DNA from: Microbacterium sp. 67-17
Lineage (GTDB): Bacteria > Actinomycetota > Actinomycetes > Actinomycetales > Microbacteriaceae
NCBI RefSeq assembly: GCF_001898325.1
Contig: NZ_MKTR01000034.1
Location: 178,314 to 242,313, forward strand
Length of the DNA: 64,000 nt
Direction of reading: 5' to 3'
Under the pieces are notes generated by a model that had not been told where the DNA came from, made no database searches, and was given only the letters and a program-made list of their open reading frames with translations. This document shows, one piece after another, positions 7,108 to 14,349 of this stretch (its first letter is position 1; each line of letters starts with the position of its first letter). Position numbers and translations under genes: made by a program.

Positions 7108-7444
7108 GCTCAGTCGCCGGTGTACACGAACGGCGACGCGCGCGGAGTCCTCTCCTCGAAGGTGCCAGCGGTTCCGCAGCGCGCCGGGGTGGGCGACGGC
7201 GTCCCCGGTGCCGAGTTCCCAGATCCCGAGGCCTTCGATCTCCAGCGTGATGGCGCCTTCGATGACGTAGTGGATGACTTCGCCGTCCGTCGAGAACCAG
7301 TCCCCGACCTGCTCGCCGGGACGGATGACGTACTCCTGCAGCGAGGTCTCACCGGCGTGGATGACGCGGGTGTGGGCGGTGTCGGACGCCTCCGAGACTG
7401 GCACCCACGTGGCATCCGCGACCCGCGAGACGTGCGCGACCTCA
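7108..7444 (-). pseudogene. Truncated copy of the XRE-cupin regulator (cupin part only)
   Basis: These 337 bp match 11712-12047 in the intact XRE-cupin gene, with about nine of ten bases identical and a single-base insertion. The copy keeps the stop codon and the cupin domain (HAGETSLQEYV, EVIHYVIEGAI), but homology ends at 7444, so the HTH and start are gone. The inserted G near the 3' end shifts the frame so that a spurious longer reading runs on to 6862. Many differences are silent, so the copy has diverged for some time or came from a related strain. It is replaced upstream by the AT-rich AbiE promoter. Confidence 0.88.
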
Positions 7445-7479
7445 AAGAGCGAGTTTACTAAGCATAAATATACAAAATA

Positions 7480-7506
7480 CGTATACTCAGACTAAGTAAG
7501 TATACG
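7480..7506 (+). promoter_or_regulatory. AbiE promoter/operator with CGTATACT inverted repeat
   Basis: CGTATACT (7480-7487) and AGTATACG (7499-7506) form a perfect 8-bp inverted repeat separated by 11 bp, and each arm contains the palindrome GTATAC. The left arm includes TATACT, a near-ideal -10 box, in an AT-rich stretch (7450-7506) unlike the surrounding DNA. AbiEi antitoxins are known to repress their own operon through inverted repeats, so this is the expected operator. Confidence 0.65.
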
Positions 7507-7517
7507 GAAGAGTGCGA

Positions 7518-8174
7518 ATGGCCACCCACATCGACCTGCTTCGCGCGATCGAGCGTGCGCCGATGCGCACCGCTCGGCACGCCGATCTACGCGGTCTCGG
7601 CACCAATGTGTGGCGCACCCTCGACGGGCTCATAGAACAGGGCGCGGTGACCCGGCTCGCCCATGGCGTGTACACGGTGCCGCCCGACGGCGCCGACGGT
7701 CGTACCTGGAAGCCGACACTGGAGGCTGCCGGCCTCGCGGTAGCGACCGTGAGGTTCGGGAACCGGAACGCGGTGCTCATGGGTATCGGCGCGGCCAGAT
7801 ACTGGGCGGCGATCCCGCGGGCGATCGGAGCCACCACGGTCGCGGTGCCGAAGGCAGGGCAGGCCCCGGTTGAGCTCGAGCACGGCGGCATCCTTCATCT
7901 CGTCCCGCGGGACCTGCACAAGCTGCATGCGGGTCTCGAGCGGACTGAGCTTGGCGACGCGCTCGTGACCACCCCAGCGCAGACGGCGTATGACCTGCTG
8001 ATGAAGCCGAAGCAGGGCGGCCTGCCTGAGGCGGCGCTCGCCGCTGCGCAGGATCTTCGCGGTCAGATCCGTGCCGCCGACCTCGCTCACGTGGTCGAAC
8101 TCTGGGGGCGCGCCAACGCCCCGGTCCGGCAGATGCTGCGCGATCTGGAGAGGAACGAGGCCGCCGATGGCTGA
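7518..8174 (+). CDS. AbiEi-family antitoxin (type IV toxin-antitoxin)
   Basis: 218 residues from the ATG at 7518, which has GGAAGAG 5 bases before it; a GTG six bases earlier is less well placed. A winged-helix N-terminus (about 5-55, LRAIERAPMRTARHADLRGL and GAVTRLAHGVYTVP) is followed by the AbiEi C-terminal domain with the typical TPAQTAYDLL segment. AbiEi represses its operon and counteracts the AbiEii nucleotidyltransferase without binding it directly in studied systems. The toxin gene overlaps its 3' end by 8 bp. This is the classic order antitoxin then toxin. Codon use and GC content are closer to the core genome than those of the ubiquitin-like operon. Confidence 0.88.
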   Translation: MATHIDLLRAIERAPMRTARHADLRGLGTNVWRTLDGLIEQGAVTRLAHGVYTVPPDGADGRTWKPTLEAAGLAVATVRFGNRNAVLMGIGAARYWAAIPRAIGATTVAVPKAGQAPVELEHGGILHLVPRDLHKLHAGLERTELGDALVTTPAQTAYDLLMKPKQGGLPEAALAAAQDLRGQIRAADLAHVVELWGRANAPVRQMLRDLERNEAADG

Positions 8175-8946
8175 GCAGCCACCTGTGAGAGGCGTTCTGG
8201 ACCCGGCAGAGCGGGACGCGGTGATGGCGCGATTTGGAGTCTCGCCCGTGCAGGTCGCTCGCGACCACGTCATTTCGCACGCGCTCGCCGCGATCGCCAG
8301 CCTCGGCACCGACCGCATCGTCTTCTTCGGCGGCACGGCGCTCTCTCGAACGCTGCTGCCAGACCTCCGGCTCTCTGAGGACATCGACCTCATCGCCCTC
8401 GGCGACCGGCCTGAGATCGGCGCGGCGATTCAGGAGGCGATCGAGCGGCAGTTCCTGCGCAGCTTCGGTCATCCGACCTTCACTCCGCCGCTGGCTGATG
8501 CGCGGCATCCTGACCCATCGGTGCTCGCTGTCGGTGGGGTTCGCATCCAGATCCAGCTGCTCTCTGGAACTGGATATCCGGCGTGGCCCACGGAGGTCGC
8601 CGACATCGAGCAGCGTTACAGCGATGCGCCGGCCGCGCGACTGCGTGTGCCGACCCCGGCGGCGTTCGTGGCGGCGAAGCTCGCCGCCTGGACCGACAGG
8701 CATGCGCCTCGCGACCTCTACGACCTGTGGGCGCTCGCCAAAGCCGGTCACATCACCGATGAAGCGGCCCGGCTGTATGGGCGGTACGGGCAGTACACAG
8801 ATGTTGCGAAGGTGTCGTTCGCCGAGGTGCCCACGGACGCCGCGTGGCGAGATGCTCTGGAACGCCAGGGGATCATTGCGGTGGGTCCCGTGGAGGCGGC
8901 GCGCGTCGTGCGCGATGCCATCGCGGCGCTAAAGGGCGGCACGTAG
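8167..8946 (+). CDS. AbiEii-family nucleotidyltransferase toxin
   Basis: 259 residues from the ATG at 8167, inside the end of the antitoxin gene (translational coupling). The nucleotidyltransferase core is visible as FFGGTALS (53-60) followed by the metal-binding SEDID (70-74). AbiEii/MenT-type toxins transfer nucleotides, for some members onto tRNA acceptor ends, and are bacteriostatic. Later conserved features are the FVAAKLAAW segment and the RDLYDLWALAK segment near the C-terminal third, usual for the family. Together with the upstream AbiEi gene it forms a complete type IV toxin-antitoxin or abortive infection unit. A longer upstream start exists in this frame, but it lies deep within the antitoxin gene. 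Confidence 0.88.
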   Translation: MAEQPPVRGVLDPAERDAVMARFGVSPVQVARDHVISHALAAIASLGTDRIVFFGGTALSRTLLPDLRLSEDIDLIALGDRPEIGAAIQEAIERQFLRSFGHPTFTPPLADARHPDPSVLAVGGVRIQIQLLSGTGYPAWPTEVADIEQRYSDAPAARLRVPTPAAFVAAKLAAWTDRHAPRDLYDLWALAKAGHITDEAARLYGRYGQYTDVAKVSFAEVPTDAAWRDALERQGIIAVGPVEAARVVRDAIAALKGGT

Positions 8947-9050
8947 GATCCGGACGATGATCACGAGCGTCCAGGCCCAGTACATCGACCGCGCTGACGC
9001 TTGGGAACAGTTGAATGCGTGACTCGCTCGATGGGTGCAACACTCGATCC

Positions 9051-9461
9051 ATGCAACAGGCGCGCATCGGGGGTGGGTCCCGGTACCTCCTTCTGGCTCC
9101 CCCGAACCCTGGCCGCCCGACGCAAGCGCTCGCGACGCTCGTGCTTGGTGGTTTGAGCGCCAGCGTGCCGGTTGAGGAACACTATGGCGGGGGATTCAAG
9201 GATCTTGCCGGCTTCTTTGCATCCATGGGGAGGTCGTGGCGCGGTTGGCGCGGAAGGCGCACATGGGAGTCACTCGAGGGTGAGCTGGCTTTGGTCGCAG
9301 AACACCGCGGCGGTGTCATTGAGCTGAATGTGACGCTACAGAGGCAGGCGTTCGGGCGCGGCAGCGACGAGTGGACTGTACGAGGTCTGCTCACTATCGA
9401 ACCGGGCGACGAACTCACGCGCGTCTGCCAGGATCTCGCGGCATTCGCACGTCCAGCCTGA
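9051..9461 (+). CDS. DUF6228-like protein
   Basis: 136 residues from an ATG at 9051; an earlier in-frame ATG at 9015 is possible. The centre carries a pattern seen in DUF6228 proteins: a Phe-rich loop, then SWRGWRGRRTWESLEGELAL and, towards the end, DEWTVRGLLTIEPGDEL and CQDLAAF. These are predicted strands and short helices of a small soluble protein; the molecular role of the family is not known. A damaged duplicate of its last 58 codons lies at 5149-5322. It is the first gene after the AbiE pair and is separated from it by about 100 bp. The family name is from recall of the pattern, so treat it as probable. Confidence 0.65.
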   Translation: MQQARIGGGSRYLLLAPPNPGRPTQALATLVLGGLSASVPVEEHYGGGFKDLAGFFASMGRSWRGWRGRRTWESLEGELALVAEHRGGVIELNVTLQRQAFGRGSDEWTVRGLLTIEPGDELTRVCQDLAAFARPA

Positions 9462-9836
9462 GACACCCCTCTGCGCGAAAGTCGCCGAGCAGCGGCGGCG
9501 GTAGACATCCCGTCGATATTCGATGGACGATCTCGATGGCCAACCTGTTGTCTTCGATCCTGCAGAGCACACGGCGCTCGCCACGTCGCGCGGAGCACAG
9601 TGGCGCGAGCGTCTCACGCTGAGGCTTGCCCAGTCCCATCGGTTGTCGGCGAGCGGTCCGACGATCAACCCGACCCCATTGCGTGTCTCTAGCAGAGTCC
9701 CTTCGTTCGTTGCTCGCGTGTGGATAGTTGCGGCGTCTCGCGACACAAAGGGCTTAGATTTCGGGTAGGAACGACGGCTGATCCAGACTCGCGCGGACTC
9801 ATGGTCTGACACGAAGTGAACTTCGGGGATGTTCAC
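9336..9836 (-). pseudogene. Doubtful minus-strand reading, possibly a frameshifted relic
   Basis: A 166-codon frame runs leftward from a GTG at 9836. Its first 70 residues look protein-like (VHFVSDHESARVWISRR, then GLIVGPLADNRWDWASLS), but the rest becomes Arg- and Cys-rich. From about 9620 a different minus-strand frame reads better (RRVLCRIEDNRLAIEIVHR), which suggests a frameshift. The 3' end overlaps the DUF6228 gene on the other strand, and no ribosome site is seen. It may be a decayed gene or chance; nothing else is seen in 9462-9884. Confidence 0.25.
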
Positions 9837-9884
9837 GTGCCGCGACCGCCAGCTTGCCGCGGTTAGCCGTTCCTCTCTCGAGGA

Positions 9885-10163
9885 ATGTTCTCAGAACTGA
9901 CCAGCGACAGGGGAGCGAAATCGGATGTCTCACAACACCCCGGGCCCGACAATGCTGTCGAGAGCAAGATCCGCGTCTTAGCGCGCCGCATACGACGAGC
10001 ACGCGCACAGCAGTTGCTCTCCCAAGAACACCTAGCTTACGAGGCGGGTGTATCTGTCTACACGTATGCCGCTATCGAGAAAGCCTCCATTCCAGCGCAG
10101 CCGGTCCCCAACCCCACCTTGAGAACAGTGATCTGCATCATGGATGTGCTGGGACTCGATTAG
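9885..10163 (+). CDS. Small XRE-family HTH protein
   Basis: 92 residues. From about residue 30 it carries a helix-turn-helix of the XRE type (RIRRARAQQLLSQEHLAYEAG, then SVYTYAAIEKASIP and a TLRTVICIMDVLGLD end). This matches the length of a minimal one-domain regulator with an unstructured 28-residue head. The start is uncertain: the ATG at 9885 has GAGGA directly touching it, leaving no spacer. The next gene, a secreted protein, begins 130 bp downstream on the same strand. No partner toxin is adjacent, so it may be an orphan regulator or immunity repressor of a lost element. Confidence 0.65.
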   Translation: MFSELTSDRGAKSDVSQHPGPDNAVESKIRVLARRIRRARAQQLLSQEHLAYEAGVSVYTYAAIEKASIPAQPVPNPTLRTVICIMDVLGLD

Positions 10164-10293
10164 CGATGAGCAGGCATATACACATCAGAAGCGACTTGTC
10201 CAGTAGATGAAACTACTGGTCTGTTGCAGAGCCCCCAACGAGCATGGGCAAGGCAAGCGGCACAAGGAGCCGCCGAGAAGTGGAGAATCGCCC

Positions 10294-11127
10294 ATGATCA
10301 CATCTAGGAGTTCGCGACGCGTGACGGCAGTGGCGACCGCGCTACTTACCAGCGTCGCCCTGTTGATCCCTCTGTCCGCAGCCGCAATCGAGACAGAAGA
10401 CACGCCCGCCGCCTTGCCCAACAATCCGTGTGATGTCCAAGTTGAGGCCGCCCTCGAAGCCGTCGACATCACACCCGACACCGCATACAATTTCGTCTGC
10501 ACGCCGACGGAGGTGTCCCTGGCGGTTCAAGACGGAAGCGGCGAGATCGGCAACTTCAGCGTCCCGGCCGAAGATCTACCCGCGCTCCCACCTTCCTCCC
10601 TCATCGAACCGTTTGCGGCGGGGGACATGTGCTACATCCAGGATCCAGTAACCCGCACGATCGTCAGCGAACTCCAAGTGGACATCGACTTCTGCATCAT
10701 CTACGGGCAGAACAACCACCCGACCAACGGCTCATGGGCTCGCAGCGCGAAGGTCGACTGGAGGATTTATCCAGGATGGCCGTCAGAGCAGAATGTTCTT
10801 CGCATCGGGTCATCGTTTGCAGACACCGGAGACGTGTGGATGTTTGGAACCCTGACTCTCCAGAAGCAGAACGGGGCTCTCTGGCCGATCGACATCTCGG
10901 CAACGACTCTCGATCTTCGTTCGGGCTACCCGTCGATCGCGTTCTACCTCGGCAACATCACAGAGTACGGGTCCCACGCAGTCAGGTTGGACGATTTCGA
11001 GATCACGGACTTCGACTATCAGTTCAGCGCACAGGTATCGAACCCGACGGTCTACACGCCGCGCTTTCATTGCGAGCCGGAAAATGAGCGCTGCTACTAC
11101 CCCAACGGCGAGGAGGCCGGCCTCTAG
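10294..11127 (+). CDS. Secreted protein of unknown function
   Basis: 277 residues from the ATG at 10294, with GGAG eight bases upstream. The N-terminus is a clear signal peptide: basic SRSSRR, a hydrophobic core (about 13-30, AVATALLTSVALLIPL) and an SAAA cleavage region. The mature part has six cysteines, suggesting disulfides, and aromatic beta-rich segments (DWRIYPGWPSEQ, FGTLTLQKQNGALWP). No wall anchor and no membrane segment follow. I do not recognise the family; similar actinobacterial secreted proteins are usually annotated as hypothetical. Its stop overlaps the stop of the convergent gene within the palindrome CTAG at 11124-11127. It sits in the accessory region and lacks the heptamer typical of core genes here. 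Confidence 0.65.
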   Translation: MITSRSSRRVTAVATALLTSVALLIPLSAAAIETEDTPAALPNNPCDVQVEAALEAVDITPDTAYNFVCTPTEVSLAVQDGSGEIGNFSVPAEDLPALPPSSLIEPFAAGDMCYIQDPVTRTIVSELQVDIDFCIIYGQNNHPTNGSWARSAKVDWRIYPGWPSEQNVLRIGSSFADTGDVWMFGTLTLQKQNGALWPIDISATTLDLRSGYPSIAFYLGNITEYGSHAVRLDDFEITDFDYQFSAQVSNPTVYTPRFHCEPENERCYYPNGEEAGL

Positions 11128-11645
11128 ATCTCGATACCGCCATCCCGAAGCCGATTCGGCGCAGGTTCGAGGTCCCGGTACTCCAGGACGAGTTCCGGGA
11201 CCTCGAACCGTGTGGCGAGGCCCCGAGTCAGATCGACGGTAAGCGTTCCCGAGCTGCTGTGTCTCTGCCCCGCAAGTCGAACAATGAGTGCTTCTGCGCT
11301 CTCGTCCGCGTCCATCATGCGATACCCGTCATGCTTTCGGCCCCAGATCGGAAGCGTGAACGGAAACGCCAACCGGGTGGGAAGGGGGTGCCAAAGCAAA
11401 TCACTTGACCGGTAGGGAACAGGCGTATCAGAGTCGATGCGCTCGTGCGTCGAGTCCACATAGGCTGAGATCCGGCCCGTGCTCAAGTCCTTACACACAT
11501 AGGACGAGTGATTCGGCTCTGCATGGAGCTCATAATGTCGCTCCTGCCCATCAGCGACAACCACTGCTTCGCACCGGAAAGTCCTCACGAGGCGCCAGTC
11601 CGCCATGACAGCAACAGCTCTCATCACGTCCACCACATCCACCAT
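11124..11645 (-). CDS. Hypothetical 173-aa protein
   Basis: Soluble protein read leftward from the ATG at 11645 with GGAG three bases upstream; a later ATG at 11606 (MADWRLVRTF) is an alternative start. The sequence is strand-rich with a recognisable order: RTFRCEAVVVADGQ, HYELHAEPNHSSYVC, then DLLWHPLPTRLAFPFTLPIW and a final segment FEVPELVLEYRDLEP. No signal peptide or membrane segment is seen. I recognise no domain. It converges on the secreted-protein gene, sharing the four bases CTAG as both stop codons, and it ends the accessory stretch before the core XRE-cupin gene. It may act on its own. Confidence 0.55.
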   Translation of the reverse strand: MVDVVDVMRAVAVMADWRLVRTFRCEAVVVADGQERHYELHAEPNHSSYVCKDLSTGRISAYVDSTHERIDSDTPVPYRSSDLLWHPLPTRLAFPFTLPIWGRKHDGYRMMDADESAEALIVRLAGQRHSSSGTLTVDLTRGLATRFEVPELVLEYRDLEPAPNRLRDGGIEI

Positions 11646-11713
11646 AGTCTCCGCTCACCGGTCGTCATCCAGCTCTTCCCGTCGTCTCCCTCGCGCCCGG
11701 GGTCGAATACGGC

Positions 11714-12316
11714 TCAGCCGCCGGTGTACACGAACGCGACGCGGGCGGAGCCGTCTCCGCGAAGGTGCCAGCGGTTCCGCAGCGCCCCGGGGTGGGCGAC
11801 GGCATCCCCGGCGCCGAGTTCCCAGATCCCGAGGCCTTCGATCTCGAGGGCGATGGCGCCTTCGATGACGTAGTGGATGACTTCGCCATCCGTCTCGAAC
11901 CAGTCTCCGACCTGCTCGCCGGGGCGGATGACGTACTCCTGCAGCGACGTCTCACCGGCGTGGATGACGCGGGTATGGGCGGTGTCGTATGCCTCCGAGA
12001 CCGGCACCCACGTGGCATCCGCCGCCCGCGAGACGTGCACAACCTCAGGGTCGGGGTCTGCGGGCAGGAGCGCCGAGGGCGAGATGTCGAGCGCGTTCGC
12101 GATGCGGTACAGGGTCAGCAGCGACGGCATCGTCTGGCCCGACTCGATCTGGCTCAGAAACGGCTGGCTGATCTCGGCGGCCGAGGCGAGCGCCCGCATC
12201 GACAGCTTCTTCTCGGTGCGCGCCTGCCGCACCTGCTTGCCGATTCCGACGCCGATCTGTGCTTCGTCGGATGCCGCACTCGGCCCCTCGGCAGAGGCAC
12301 GAGCGGGACTGGACAC
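11714..12316 (-). CDS. XRE-cupin transcriptional regulator
   Basis: 200 residues from a GTG at 12316, chosen for the GGAG five bases before it; a longer ATG reading to 12400 would run into the divergent gene. The HTH lies at about 25-80 (GKQVRQARTEKKLSMRALASAAEISQPFLSQIE). A cupin domain follows at about 115-195 (HAGETSLQEYVIRPGEQVGDW, EVIHYVIEGAIALEIEG). Regulators of this build usually control small-molecule or polyamine/amino-acid metabolism and sense a ligand through the cupin. A truncated duplicate of its cupin part lies 4.6 kb to the left. It diverges from the TfoX-domain gene with only 74 bp between starts. Confidence 0.85.
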   Translation of the reverse strand: MSSPARASAEGPSAASDEAQIGVGIGKQVRQARTEKKLSMRALASAAEISQPFLSQIESGQTMPSLLTLYRIANALDISPSALLPADPDPEVVHVSRAADATWVPVSEAYDTAHTRVIHAGETSLQEYVIRPGEQVGDWFETDGEVIHYVIEGAIALEIEGLGIWELGAGDAVAHPGALRNRWHLRGDGSARVAFVYTGG

Positions 12317-12390
12317 CGCTCCAGGATAGGCCGCGCGCGAGTAGCCTCTCGTCAGGGCGAGAGGAGCCCGGACCGAACGGGGGTGGGCCG

Positions 12391-12738
12391 ATGTCGGCAT
12401 CCGAAGAGCGGGAAGCGCTCGCGGCGCGCATTCGGGCCACCATCTCTGAGACCGACGTGCGGGAGATGCGCATGTTCGGCGGCGTCGGGTTCATGGTCAA
12501 CGACGCGCTCGCGATCGTCGCCGAGCACGGCGGCAGCGCCCTCGTCCGCACCGACCCCGCCCTGCGTGGCGACCGGCTGAGCCGCGGCGCGATCCCCGCG
12601 GTGATGAGCACCGGCCGGGTGATGGGAGACGCGTGGCTGCGGCTTCCATCGGCGGTGCTCGCCGACGACGCCGAGCTTGCCGAGTGGGTTGCTGTCGGCA
12701 TCCACGCGGGCGATCGCCTGCGCGAACAGGGCGACTGA
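12391..12738 (+). CDS. TfoX N-terminal domain protein
   Basis: 115 residues from the ATG at 12391. The fold is the TfoX/Sxy N-terminal type, recognised by REMRMFGGVGFMVNDALAIV (about 26-45), then RTDPALRGDRL and GRVMGDAWLRLP. In actinobacteria such stand-alone domains are common and are not tied to competence. A role in nucleic-acid or small-molecule binding is possible but unproven. It shares its upstream region with the divergent XRE-cupin gene, which may control it. Its stop lies 4 bp from the stop of the convergent TetR gene. Confidence 0.75.
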   Translation: MSASEEREALAARIRATISETDVREMRMFGGVGFMVNDALAIVAEHGGSALVRTDPALRGDRLSRGAIPAVMSTGRVMGDAWLRLPSAVLADDAELAEWVAVGIHAGDRLREQGD

Positions 12739-12742
12739 CCCG

Positions 12743-13285
12743 CTACTCCGCGGGGTCGGTCGCGGGCACGAGGGAGCCCACCAGGTGGGCGATGCCGTAG
12801 TCGTAGGCGTCGTCGAGATCACCGCCGAGGCGGAAGGCCCCGGCGAGCTCCATCGTGACGAACCCGGTGGCCCACGCCGTCAGCAGCCGCGCGGCGTCAA
12901 GCGCGTGCTCCGGGCCGACGGCCGCGGTGGTCGCGCGCAGGGCCGGCGCGCTGGTGGCGGCGAGTTTGTCGGCATCCACCAGCGTCGTAAACAACAGCCG
13001 GAACGCCTCGGGACGCTCGTGCGCAAAGCCGCGAAAGACCAGCAGCAGATCTTCGATCCGCCCGGATGCCGCATCCAGCCGCTGCGTGAGATCATCGGCC
13101 GCCGCATTCCCGACCAGTGTCAGCAGGGCCTCGCGATCGCGCACGCGCTTGTACAGCGAGGGAGCTTTCACCCCGACATCCGCCGCCACGGCCTGCATCG
13201 TGACCGCCGCGACCCCGCCCGTTTCGAGCAGGCGCGCGGCAGCGCCGACAATCTCGTCGAGCGATGTTCTCTCCGGTGTGGGCAT
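12743..13285 (-). CDS. TetR-family transcriptional repressor
   Basis: 180 residues from the ATG at 13285 (MPTPERTSLDEIV), which has GGAGG 4 bases upstream; the frame extends further, but into the operator. The N-terminal HTH is typical (LLETGGVAAVTMQAVAADVG, then VKAPSLYKRVRDREALL). The C-terminal part is an all-helical ligand pocket of the TetR WHG type (AFRLLFTTLVDADKLA, LLTAWATGFVTMELAGAF). It diverges from the metallo-beta-lactamase-fold gene, and an 11-bp inverted repeat lies between the starts, so it very probably represses both itself and that enzyme. The inducer is unknown. Confidence 0.85.
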   Translation of the reverse strand: MPTPERTSLDEIVGAAARLLETGGVAAVTMQAVAADVGVKAPSLYKRVRDREALLTLVGNAAADDLTQRLDAASGRIEDLLLVFRGFAHERPEAFRLLFTTLVDADKLAATSAPALRATTAAVGPEHALDAARLLTAWATGFVTMELAGAFRLGGDLDDAYDYGIAHLVGSLVPATDPAE

Positions 13286-13296
13286 CGAACCTCCAA

Positions 13297-13335
13297 GGCT
13301 ACGAACATAAGCTATCATGGCTATTGTTCGTAGCC
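13297..13335. promoter_or_regulatory. TetR operator between the repressor and the MBL-fold gene
   Basis: GGCTACGAACA (13297-13307) and TGTTCGTAGCC (13325-13335) form a perfect 11-bp inverted repeat around a 17-bp AT-richer centre (TAAGCTATCATGGCTAT) that could hold -10 boxes for both directions. It lies 11 bp before the TetR start and 21 bp before the MBL gene start. Confidence 0.75.
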
Positions 13336-13356
13336 ATCAGTCCTGAAAGGTCAGCC

Positions 13357-14070
13357 ATGAAACTCGCGCCGTCCCTGCACCGCATCGGCAACGACATCGT
13401 TGCCGCCTACCTGATCGTCACCCCCGACGGCATCACCCTCATCGACGCCGGCCTCCCCGGAATGTACGCCGACCTCACCCGCGAGCTCGAGGGCCTCGGT
13501 CGCTCGCTCGACGACATCCGCGGCATCGTGCTCACCCACGGCGACAGCGACCACGTCGGGTTCGCCGAGCGCCTTCGCGCCGAGCGCGGCATCCCGGTGT
13601 TCGTCCACGCCGCCGACGCCGACCGCGCCCGCGGCGGCGACAAGCCCAAGACCCCCATGGGCCGGACCCGGATCGGCCCCCTGCTGCAGTTCGCTGCCTA
13701 CGGCATGCGCAAGGGCATGCGGCCGCGCTGGCTCACCGAGGTGCGGGAAGTCGCCGAGGGCGACATCCTTGACCTTCCCGGTTCTCCGCGCGTGATCGGG
13801 ATGCCGGGCCACTCGCCGGGCAGCGTCGCACTCTTCTCGCCCGAGGTGCGTGCCGTCTTCGTCGGCGACGCGCTCACCACCCGGCACGTGCTGACCGGCC
13901 GCACCGGACCGGGACCCGCCCCCTTCACGGACGACCCCGCCGAGGCGCTCGTCTCGCTCAGCCACATCGCCGAGCTGGATGCGGACTGGGTGCTTCCCGG
14001 CCACGGACCCGCCTTCCATGGCTCACCCGCCGCCGCCGTCGAGGCCGTACTCGCTGCGGCCGAGGTCTAG
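13357..14070 (+). CDS. Metallo-beta-lactamase-fold hydrolase
   Basis: 237 residues from the ATG at 13357 with GAAAGG 6 bases upstream. The MBL fold is shown by TPDGITLIDAGLPG, the metal motif LTHGDSDHVG, GMPGHSPGSVALF, FVGDALTTR and WVLPGHGPAF near the end. The metal motif has Asp where the usual HxHxDH has its second His (H-G-D-S-D-H), a variant that changes one metal ligand. The substrate cannot be read from the sequence; hydrolysis of lactones or thioesters is typical for relatives. It is very likely repressed by the divergent TetR protein through the shared operator. Confidence 0.8.
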   Translation: MKLAPSLHRIGNDIVAAYLIVTPDGITLIDAGLPGMYADLTRELEGLGRSLDDIRGIVLTHGDSDHVGFAERLRAERGIPVFVHAADADRARGGDKPKTPMGRTRIGPLLQFAAYGMRKGMRPRWLTEVREVAEGDILDLPGSPRVIGMPGHSPGSVALFSPEVRAVFVGDALTTRHVLTGRTGPGPAPFTDDPAEALVSLSHIAELDADWVLPGHGPAFHGSPAAAVEAVLAAAEV

Positions 14071-14110
14071 CCCACCCCGGTCCGACCGGTCCCTGCCCGG
14101 CGAACCCCGG

Positions 14111-14169
14111 TTCAGTCGCGTCGTGTTGCGGGTGCGGATGCTGCGCACCCACACTTCGGCGCGACTGAA
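14111..14169. repeat. 59-bp intergenic palindromic element, copy 1
   Basis: It begins TTCAGTCGCG and ends CGCGACTGAA, a perfect 10-bp terminal inverted repeat, with an inner stem GGGTGCG/CGCACCC. Four other full copies of exactly 59 bp occur in the window, at 14206, 23254, 23362 and 23435. Confidence 0.88.
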
Positions 14170-14205
14170 GATTCTGGGCCGGAGGTGAGAGGTTGCCGTG
14201 CCCGG

Positions 14206-14264
14206 TTCGGTCGCGTCGTGTTGCGGGTCAGGATGCTGCGCACCCGCGTTTCGGCGCGACTGAA
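14206..14264. repeat. 59-bp intergenic palindromic element, copy 2
   Basis: It begins TTCGGTCGCG and ends CGCGACTGAA, and is closely similar to copy 1 over its whole length (both contain TCGTGTTGCGGGT and GGATGCTGCGCACCC). Three half-sites (GGCGCGACTGAAC twice at 14283-14308, GGCGCGACGGAAC at 14328-14340) follow before the deaminase gene. Confidence 0.88.
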
Positions 14265-14349
14265 CGATCTGGGCTACAGCCCGGCGCGACTGAACGGCGC
14301 GACTGAACGTTGCGGGGCCACAGCCCGGCGCGACGGAACGGGCCCGGGG

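Noticed and set aside
6862-7404. 180-codon minus-strand cupin-like frame
   Set aside because: It is an artefact of the one-base insertion in the truncated XRE-cupin copy; real homology ends at the original stop near 7110.
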